Shown here: piece by piece, positions 1 to 5,736 of the stretch | How the letters are laid out: every line of letters starts with the position of its first letter | Numbering within the stretch: position 1 is the stretch's first letter | Origin: JAZDMK01 sp043800975 | Lineage (GTDB): Bacteria; Bacteroidota; Bacteroidia; Bacteroidales; JAHJDW01 | Direction of reading: 5' to 3' | DNA length: 5,736 nucleotides | Assembly: GCA_043800975.1 (NCBI GenBank) | Contig: JAZDMK010000257.1 | Location: 1 to 5,736, forward strand | Translations under genes and position numbers: made by a program | Notes under the pieces: model-generated | Told to the model about the DNA's origin: nothing | What the model saw: only the letters and a program-made list of their open reading frames with translations | The model's database searches: none

Positions 1-626
<626 letters not shown>

Positions 627-662
627 AAGTTTGATTTTAAAAATGTCTCAAGATTTATTAAT

Positions 663-686
663 CTCAGAATTGTTAAATTTTCTGAG
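663..686 (-). promoter_or_regulatory. rRNA leader hairpin with boxA-like loop
   Basis: In the 16S leader, CTCAGAA (663-669) and TTCTGAG (680-686) form a perfect 7-bp inverted repeat around a 10-nt loop. Read on the minus strand, TTTAACAATT (positions 677-668) spans most of the loop and enters one arm. It matches the core and downstream part of the E. coli rrn boxA as I recall it (CTTTAACAATTTA). BoxA in rRNA leaders recruits NusB/NusE for antitermination, so this may be such a site. It lies about 40 nt upstream of the mature 16S end. It could instead be only a processing or folding element, and AT-rich sequence makes partial matches easy. Confidence 0.35.
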
Positions 687-753
687 GGCATTTGCATTTA
701 CCTTTTTCTTCATACTTTCAACGAACGTTCCTTTTCTTGTTCAAAAAGGAGTG

Positions 754-784
754 CAAAGATACAACCTGTTTTTTCATTTCCAAA
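754..784 (-). promoter_or_regulatory. rRNA promoter P2 (proximal), Bacteroidota type
   Basis: On the minus strand the -33 element TTTG (784-781) is separated by exactly 19 nt from the -7 element TATCTTTG (761-754). This matches the Bacteroidota consensus TTTG-N19-TAnnTTTG recognised by their unusual primary sigma factor. Transcription should start around 748, giving a leader of about 120 nt before 16S. The upstream region at about 785-836 is strongly A/T-rich (TTTTGAAAA, TATTTTTTAATTA on the + strand) and could act as an UP-like element. Sequence around the -7 box closely resembles that of P1, suggesting a duplicated promoter. Confidence 0.85.
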
Positions 785-876
785 CATTTTGAAAACTTTT
801 TTTCAAATATTTTTTAATTACTTGAAAACCAACTTGTAAACTATGCAATACTGAATGAACTGTGAAAATCGGACTG

Positions 877-907
877 CAAATGTACACCGATTTTTCTTTC
901 AACCAAA
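877..907 (-). promoter_or_regulatory. rRNA promoter P1 (distal), Bacteroidota type
   Basis: On the minus strand the -33 element TTTG (907-904) lies exactly 19 nt from the -7 element TACATTTG (884-877), a full match to the Bacteroidota promoter consensus. The expected transcription start is near 871. An AT-rich tract directly upstream (908-934, including runs of eight A and seven T on the + strand) may serve as an UP-like element. P1 lies 123 bp upstream of P2 and only about 86 bp after the permease stop codon. An 8-bp inverted repeat (AAAATCGG 865-872, CCGATTTT 887-894) brackets the -7 element. Confidence 0.82.
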
Positions 908-926
908 CTTTTTTTAATATTTTTTC

Positions 927-966
927 AAAAAAAAGCAAATACATCAAGGGGTGCCGAATGCAATGC
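927..966 (-). terminator. Candidate weak intrinsic terminator after the permease gene
   Basis: Read on the minus strand, an imperfect hairpin is followed directly by eight T residues (934-927). The stem is GCA/TGC (935-937 with 964-966), a small internal loop, then five pairs including one G-T wobble (940-944 with 958-962). The position, 27 nt after the permease stop codon and just before P1, suits an operon terminator. The stem is short and AT-rich, so it is likely inefficient, and the T run may equally be part of the P1 upstream AT tract. Confidence 0.3.
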
Positions 967-992
967 CACGAAAACACTTGCCTGTAGCTATT

Positions 993-2255
993 TTACCCAC
1001 CCTTGTTTCCGCTATCTGCCCGTTTTACTTCGAAAGCATCCCTCAAACCATCCCCAAGAAGCATGAAAGCCAATACCAGCAAGAAGATAGCTATGCCTGG
1101 AATGATGGCAAGGTAGGCTGAATCAAGGATTATATAACCATAATGCTCCCGTATCATTCCACCCCAGGATGGCATCGGTGGCTGCACCCCGATCCCTAAA
1201 AAACTGAGCCCGGCCTCTAACAGTATAGCCGACGCAAAGTTTGATGCCGATATTACAATGACTACAGCCGCGATATTTGGCAGTATATGACGGGTAATAA
1301 TCCTTCGTGAAGGCAAGCCCAGCGCGCGTGCAGCCTCCACAAACTCTTTCTCACGCAAACTTAAAACCTGTCCTCGCACTACGCGGGCAACTTCTACCCA
1401 CATGGTTAATCCAACGGCAATGAATACCTGCCAAAAGCCCTTTCCTAAAGCAAACGTAATAGCTATAACAAGTAACAGCGTAGGTATTGCCCATACTACA
1501 TTAATAAACCAGACAATAACTGAGTCAATCCAACCCCTGTAATATCCGGCCAAAGCGCCCAACAAAACACCAATCAGCAACGATATTATCACCGAAATGA
1601 AGCCAACAGAAAGGGATACACGTGATCCTATGATTAAACGGCTCAGCATGTCTCTGCCAAAAGGGTCTGTTCCCAGCAAATATTTCTTTAATATAATGTG
1701 TTCTCTGACTTCTTCCTGCAAATTCCCAACGTTTTTCGTGAGCTTTTGTCCGTCATTATTGGTGAATGATATACTATCGCCCCTGACTTCTCTTTTGCTA
1801 TTGTCCTGAATCGAATAAACAATTTCTTCCAGTGGATATTTTACTTCCTCTCCATTCACTCCTTGCATTCCTGTGTATTTCTCAGCTTTTAGAAATGTTC
1901 CTTCAACAGAACAGGAAGAAACCGGTATCAGGCTGTATTCGCTTTCCCTTCCCCATGCAAGTGTGCTAAAAAAATTCGATCCTTCATCTGCACGTTTGCT
2001 TTTCATTTTAATCATTGTCACAGAAAAGCCAGGCTTCTGCAATGAAATCTCTAATACCTGCCGGTTCGCATACGGGGAATTATCAGGACATAAGTGATAT
2101 CCCAGAATAGCAACGATCGTTACGATTGCAATAAAAATCAATCCAAACAATGCCGGACGATTTGCACAAAACCGCTGCCATGCTCCGCGCTTTAGGCCTG
2201 CTGTGTACGTCTGCGGCTTATGTCCGAAAAAATAGTTTGATCTGAAGAGTCTCAT
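993..2255 (-). CDS. DppC/OppC-type peptide ABC transporter permease
   Basis: This is a 420-residue inner-membrane permease subunit of a dipeptide/oligopeptide (or nickel) importer of the BPD transport family. One hydrophobic helix lies near residues 36-54, followed by an extracytoplasmic segment of about 135 residues. The permease domain opens with the conserved LGTDPFGRDMLSR (about 194-206), and about five further helices follow. The EAA loop that contacts the ATPase is clear at about 304-327 (EFVEAARALG, then HILPN). The motif GLSFLGIGVQPPMPSWG (about 349-365) is typical of DppC/OppC. I chose the ATG at 2255, two nt after the preceding stop codon (TAATAATG). A TTG at 2279 would add eight residues and overlap the nuclease gene, and is less likely. 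No Shine-Dalgarno is seen, suggesting coupled translation. Family members are usually about 300 residues; the excess is mostly the first loop. The partner permease, ATPases and binding protein are not in the window. Substrate is inferred only from family. Confidence 0.93.
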   Translation of the reverse strand: MRLFRSNYFFGHKPQTYTAGLKRGAWQRFCANRPALFGLIFIAIVTIVAILGYHLCPDNSPYANRQVLEISLQKPGFSVTMIKMKSKRADEGSNFFSTLAWGRESEYSLIPVSSCSVEGTFLKAEKYTGMQGVNGEEVKYPLEEIVYSIQDNSKREVRGDSISFTNNDGQKLTKNVGNLQEEVREHIILKKYLLGTDPFGRDMLSRLIIGSRVSLSVGFISVIISLLIGVLLGALAGYYRGWIDSVIVWFINVVWAIPTLLLVIAITFALGKGFWQVFIAVGLTMWVEVARVVRGQVLSLREKEFVEAARALGLPSRRIITRHILPNIAAVVIVISASNFASAILLEAGLSFLGIGVQPPMPSWGGMIREHYGYIILDSAYLAIIPGIAIFLLVLAFMLLGDGLRDAFEVKRADSGNKGG

Positions 2256-2257
2256 TA

Positions 2258-5098
2258 TTATAATGTATATCGTGCACAAATCTGCTGATAAGAACAGTTG
2301 GAACAGGGGTCTGATTTTTTAGCAGGCGTAAATGAAAACTTCGGATTGAAAATTTCATCAATTAACCCCGATACCAAAAGGCTGAATTCTTCATAAAATT
2401 GGGAATCCAGTGAATCCTTTTCCTTCAAATTTAAATAAAAAGGACCTTCTGAAATCTTTTGAAGACCAATAATGGCGGGCTGTAAAACACTTTTCTCTTC
2501 AGGAAATTTCGTGTGAAATAATAATGCATACATACAAAGCTGAAATGCCTTTGCTAATTTGGGCTCAATCATCATTGCACTTAATTCCTTAAGTTTTACA
2601 TCTTCTTTTTTAACCGAACCGCTTTTATAATCGATGATACGAATGCAACCTTCAACAGAATCTATTCGGTCGATTTTTCCAAAAAGTTTAACATTGCCTG
2701 CAAGTGGACAAAGCAGATCACAATCCAACGCCTCTTCCAATTTCATTAATGTTACGGGCATTCCCGTTTTTTTGATCTGATCTGCCTCAAACCTCAGAAA
2801 ACGCTCCGTTTGCTTCATCGCAATTTTCCATGACAACAGATTTTTTCCCCTCGAGATGTCGCCGCCTTCATATACTTTCTCAAATGCATCCTTCGACAAT
2901 TGTTCAATACTAGCAATAGATGCAAGAAGCTTATCGGGATCAATTACTTTTCCAATAAACGGAGTGTATATCTTCTCGAGCATTTCATGAATTACCGATC
3001 CCAATGTGGATGATTCAATTGTTTCCTCTAACTCTTCGGCTTCGCCAAGTTTTGCAACAGCGCTGTAATAGAACTGAAGCGGACAACGTATGTATCTGCT
3101 CAACTGACTGGGTGAAAAACCACGCAAAGCAATTTCATTTAAACGTTGCATTACAAATGGAGTTTTCTCAAAAGAGATAAGCTTTGAATTGTTGAATCGG
3201 ATTTCAGGGTGAAATACTTTTTCTTCAATAATCACATCTTTATTATAGGAAGGTAGTTCGTGCAACAGTTGAATGATAAATCTACTTTTTTCGGCTTTCC
3301 CGTATCCTTCGGTATCATTGTTATAAAGTATAAAAACATTTTTTGCACGCTGTAGCAAACGATAGAAATGATACGCATAAATAGCATCTTGCTCCCTGTA
3401 TGTAGGCATTCCAAAGTGTGAGCGAATATCCAGCGGAATTAATGATTGTTCGGTACGACCTGATGGCAGCACACCTTCATTAACTGATAACAAAACCAGA
3501 TTCTCAAAATCAAGGTTACGTGTTTCAAGCACACCCATTATTTGCATTCCTTTCAGAGGTTCTCCATAAAAGGGAATTTTTGTGGAACGCGCCAGCTGCT
3601 TTACCAGCAAATGTAATGATGCGGGATCCGAAATTTCCTGATGTGCCGCAAAAAGATCTTTTAACCGTCGGATCAATTTTGAATATTCAGCCAAAAACTC
3701 TTTTTCAGTAGCCGATTTATCATTCTTCGTTTCTGTATTCTTTGAAAATAAAAGCGCAAAAAATTCAGCGCATGCATTTAAATTTTCCAGAATAACAATA
3801 GGGTTTTCCCAATTACCAAAGAAGAATGGAGAAACTTTTTCAAATGTTTCTTTTTCCGAATCATTGGCAATAGAAAGCACATCATCACGCGTAAGCATTA
3901 CCCTGTTCTGTGATGCAATGTGACCTGAGATGCCGCCTAATGGATTCAATTCCTTACAAAGACCATTCAGATAGGGATGTGTCAATAGCCTTACTACATC
4001 TTTATAATAATAGCTTCCTTCAGCCTTCGCTTCATTTATTCTTTTGTGACTGTGCAGCGAAAATAAAGTGAAAACAAGATCATGAAACAGCGTTTGTGAA
4101 AGCGGGTAACCCATAGTAATGTTGGGCTGTTCAGAATCAAGAGGCAAGGCATTTAATACAGGAAAAAGTAAATTTTCATCTGCAAGAACAACTGCTGTCT
4201 TTTCATTTAAGACACTCCCAAACGAATCTGTCAGAATTTTTCCGGCCACAAACGCCTGCCCTACTTGCTGCGGTATCCCAATTACAGTAATCTTTTTATC
4301 AGTTTCGGAAAAAGAATTGGATTGCAAAAAGACATGGCCCCGGGCAAGCGATTGCTGAAACTTGCGAATGTATTTTCCAGCTTCATGGTTTGGATTATCT
4401 GCGTAATACTTGTCTGTATCCCATATCAGCGAAGCCTTTCCTTCATCGACCAGCCGGGAAATTATTTTTTCTTCAGAAAGTGTCAATGCATTAAATCCGG
4501 CAAACATAAATGTTTCAAATCTTTTCTCTGAAAGGATTCCGGAAACATTACCAGCAATCTTTCTGTAGGCAAGGCTTTCCGTAATCATATTTTCTTCCGC
4601 CAATTTCTTATTCAGCGCATTGTATAAAGGATGAAATGATTTCCAGAATTCCAGATATTTTTCCTGAAGTGGTGTTAATTTAAGTGATTCAGGATTCCAG
4701 TGCTCGATCACTTTTGCATCATTCAGATATCCGAAAAGTTGATTGGGATCTGTAAGATGTCTATCCATATCACTGAAATCCTTCAGAAGAACCTGTGCCC
4801 ACTTGATAAATTCTTCGAATGAATCAGCTTCTTCTTTTTTGATTTCAAGATAGACTCTGTAAAAAGTAAACAAAAGTGCAGGTTGGTCAATGACAGTCTC
4901 AGGTGTGTAATGCTCAATAAAGTCTTCCATCGACAATACGGTTGGCATTATGAAAGACTTTTTTAATGTCGCCGTTAAATACTCCCTCAGAAACAAAGCT
5001 GCGCGCCTGTTTGGAAAAACAACACACAAACGATGAAAATTATTCTCGTGCTCCGCAATAATTTTTTCAGCAATATTTTGAAGAAAAGGTTTACTCAT
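2258..5098 (-). CDS. AddB-like PD-(D/E)XK nuclease with degenerate helicase region
   Basis: This 946-residue protein resembles AddB, the subunit of AddAB helicase-nucleases that process double-strand breaks for recombination. The N-terminal region (about 1-250) has the AddB-like start LCVVFPNRRAALFLREYL, but no Walker A (GxxxxGK) is visible. Helicase-like sequence QIMGVLETRNLDFENLVLLS followed by VNEGVLPSG (about 519-547) resembles the late SF1 helicase motifs. The C-terminal nuclease has the upstream His (HEML, H704), acidic D810 (GKIDRID), D823-x-K825 (IIDYKSG) and the QLxxY motif (Q853, Y857). Four cysteines, C672 (CPLQFYY) and C932, C935, C941 (C-x2-C-x5-C), match the iron-sulfur cluster arrangement of AddB and Cas4-type nucleases. 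The nuclease therefore looks intact while ATP use looks unlikely. I chose the ATG at 5098; a TTG at 5134 would add 12 residues deeper into the preceding gene. The start overlaps the upstream gene by 8 nt and the stop is 2 nt before the permease. No AddA/UvrD-like gene is in the window. Confidence 0.9.
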   Translation of the reverse strand: MSKPFLQNIAEKIIAEHENNFHRLCVVFPNRRAALFLREYLTATLKKSFIMPTVLSMEDFIEHYTPETVIDQPALLFTFYRVYLEIKKEEADSFEEFIKWAQVLLKDFSDMDRHLTDPNQLFGYLNDAKVIEHWNPESLKLTPLQEKYLEFWKSFHPLYNALNKKLAEENMITESLAYRKIAGNVSGILSEKRFETFMFAGFNALTLSEEKIISRLVDEGKASLIWDTDKYYADNPNHEAGKYIRKFQQSLARGHVFLQSNSFSETDKKITVIGIPQQVGQAFVAGKILTDSFGSVLNEKTAVVLADENLLFPVLNALPLDSEQPNITMGYPLSQTLFHDLVFTLFSLHSHKRINEAKAEGSYYYKDVVRLLTHPYLNGLCKELNPLGGISGHIASQNRVMLTRDDVLSIANDSEKETFEKVSPFFFGNWENPIVILENLNACAEFFALLFSKNTETKNDKSATEKEFLAEYSKLIRRLKDLFAAHQEISDPASLHLLVKQLARSTKIPFYGEPLKGMQIMGVLETRNLDFENLVLLSVNEGVLPSGRTEQSLIPLDIRSHFGMPTYREQDAIYAYHFYRLLQRAKNVFILYNNDTEGYGKAEKSRFIIQLLHELPSYNKDVIIEEKVFHPEIRFNNSKLISFEKTPFVMQRLNEIALRGFSPSQLSRYIRCPLQFYYSAVAKLGEAEELEETIESSTLGSVIHEMLEKIYTPFIGKVIDPDKLLASIASIEQLSKDAFEKVYEGGDISRGKNLLSWKIAMKQTERFLRFEADQIKKTGMPVTLMKLEEALDCDLLCPLAGNVKLFGKIDRIDSVEGCIRIIDYKSGSVKKEDVKLKELSAMMIEPKLAKAFQLCMYALLFHTKFPEEKSVLQPAIIGLQKISEGPFYLNLKEKDSLDSQFYEEFSLLVSGLIDEIFNPKFSFTPAKKSDPCSNCSYQQICARYTL

Positions 5099-5736
5099 CG
5101 ATCGATTTGTTAAAATATTTCTCAGCCTGCGCAAGACTTTCCGGCTTACCTATGTCGAACCAGAAATCATGATCATGCAAATATCCTTTAATCATTTTAC
5201 TTTTTGCGAGTTCCAGATAAACCTGATTGATTGAAAAAACTTTCTCAATATCCAAATGTGAAAATATTTCCGGAGAAACAGCATGAATACCGCTAAATGC
5301 AAAAGGCGTGAGCGGTTTTTTATCCTTAGAAATTATTTTCTCGCCTGTAGTTTGGTTTTCCCATCCGCACAAATTCATTTCCTGATCAAATAAAAAATAA
5401 CGGGATGTTTTGCGATTTCTTACTGCAAGCGTTACCAATGCCCTGCTACTATTATGCTGAAGCATGAACTTGTTCAAATCAATGTCCGTTAAAATGTCAA
5501 CGTTGTATAGCAAAAAAGATTCTTCCCCTTCTAAAAAATGTTTTGCTTTTTTAAGACCTCCGCCTGTATCAAGCAATAAATCGGATTCATCCGAAACGTG
5601 AATCTGAATTCCAAAATTTGCATTATCAGAAAGAAACTGAATAATCTGCTGATGAAAGTGATGAACATTGATAACAATCTCCGTAAATCCCTGCTTTTTA
5701 AGATTTACTATAATATGTGAAAGCAACGGCTGTCCC
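5091..5736 (-). CDS. Sugar-1-phosphate nucleotidyltransferase, MurU-like (partial, N-terminus missing)
   Basis: These are the last 214 residues of an NTP_transferase-family enzyme, which joins a sugar 1-phosphate to a nucleotide to make an NDP-sugar in the cytoplasm. The window edge cuts off the N-terminal nucleotide-binding loop (the GxGxRxxP region, perhaps 25-30 residues). What remains opens with GQPLLSHII, the usual sequence just after that loop. Then come LLDTGGGLKKA (partial residues 54-64), the metal-binding YNVDILTD (about 77-84, D in the NxD position), FSGIHAVSPEIF (147-158) and WFDIGKPESLAQA (192-204). The TGGG motif, the compact length of about 240 residues and the ending resemble MurU (N-acetylmuramate 1-phosphate uridylyltransferase). 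Mannose-1-phosphate guanylyltransferase-like or other members cannot be excluded, so no symbol is given. A TTG at 5726 falls inside the conserved domain and is not the true start. The gene overlaps the nuclease gene by 8 nt. MurU genes are often next to an AmgK-type sugar kinase, which could lie upstream, outside the window. Confidence 0.88.
   Translation of the reverse strand, partial: GQPLLSHIIVNLKKQGFTEIVINVHHFHQQIIQFLSDNANFGIQIHVSDESDLLLDTGGGLKKAKHFLEGEESFLLYNVDILTDIDLNKFMLQHNSSRALVTLAVRNRKTSRYFLFDQEMNLCGWENQTTGEKIISKDKKPLTPFAFSGIHAVSPEIFSHLDIEKVFSINQVYLELAKSKMIKGYLHDHDFWFDIGKPESLAQAEKYFNKSIDE

Larger units (their letters stand above)
627..992 (-). other. Intergenic rRNA-operon control region
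   Basis: This 366-bp stretch between the permease stop codon and the 16S gene has no convincing coding region. It is very AT-rich with long T and A runs. In transcription order it contains a weak candidate terminator (927-966), an AT-rich tract, promoter P1 (877-907), a second AT-rich tract (about 785-836), promoter P2 (754-784), and a leader of about 120 nt. The leader has an 8-bp palindrome GAACGTTC at 723-730 and a hairpin at 663-686. Reading frames that cross it are AT-rich, lack recognisable domains and run into rRNA, so they are best regarded as chance. Confidence 0.85.

Noticed and set aside
789..829. Direct repeat TTGAAAAC at 789-796 and 822-829, spaced 33 nt
   Set aside because: Eight AT-rich bases repeated twice in a very AT-rich tract is expected by chance; it is noted only as part of the possible UP-like region.
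936..963. A possible third rRNA promoter, with TGTATTTG (943-936) and TTG (963-961) on the minus strand
   Set aside because: The -7 element lacks the TA start of TAnnTTTG and the spacing is 17 nt rather than about 19, so it does not match as the other two do.
1597..2097. Plus-strand open frames at 1597-1809 and 1873-2097
   Set aside because: They are antisense to the well-supported permease gene and their translations show no recognisable motif.
3232..4531. Open frames of 60-88 codons within the nuclease gene (3232-3414, 3520-3711, 4119-4358, 4265-4531)
   Set aside because: All lie inside a long gene with clear domain motifs in another frame, so they are chance frames.
5091..5726. Treating the nucleotidyltransferase as complete with a TTG start at 5726
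   Set aside because: The frame stays open to the window edge, and the residues before that TTG (GQP) belong to the conserved domain, so the true start lies outside the window.

Overview
The window looks like chromosomal DNA from a member of the Bacteroidota. Three things support this. The 16S rRNA segment has Bacteroidota-type features, such as the CCTTATTCTTACGGTACC stretch read on the + strand. The two promoters in front of it match the Bacteroidota consensus TTTG-N19-TAnnTTTG exactly. The protein genes are AT-rich and lack clear Shine-Dalgarno sequences. Order or family cannot be fixed from this half 16S without a database search.

Everything is on the minus strand, so in the direction of transcription the order runs from position 5736 down to 1. 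First comes the 3' part of a sugar-1-phosphate nucleotidyltransferase gene (MurU-like, cut by the window edge at 5736). It overlaps by 8 nt the start of a 946-residue AddB-like PD-(D/E)XK nuclease (2258-5098). Two nucleotides after the nuclease stop codon begins a DppC/OppC-type ABC transporter permease (993-2255). The tight junctions suggest these three genes are co-transcribed and translationally coupled, although their functions (cell-wall or sugar-nucleotide supply, DNA break processing, peptide uptake) have no obvious link.

The 366-bp gap at 627-992 is the control region of an rRNA operon. It holds a weak candidate terminator for the upstream genes, two tandem rRNA promoters about 123 bp apart with AT-rich upstream tracts, and a leader of about 120 nt with a hairpin whose loop contains a boxA-like sequence. 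The first ~626 nt of 16S rRNA follow, to the window edge at position 1.

No mobile element, CRISPR array, tRNA or clear defence system is visible. The window is mostly ordinary core genome. The points most worth a second look are the duplicated rRNA promoter with its flanking inverted repeats, the AddB-like protein without a visible Walker A motif or its AddA partner, and the large extracytoplasmic insertion in the permease.
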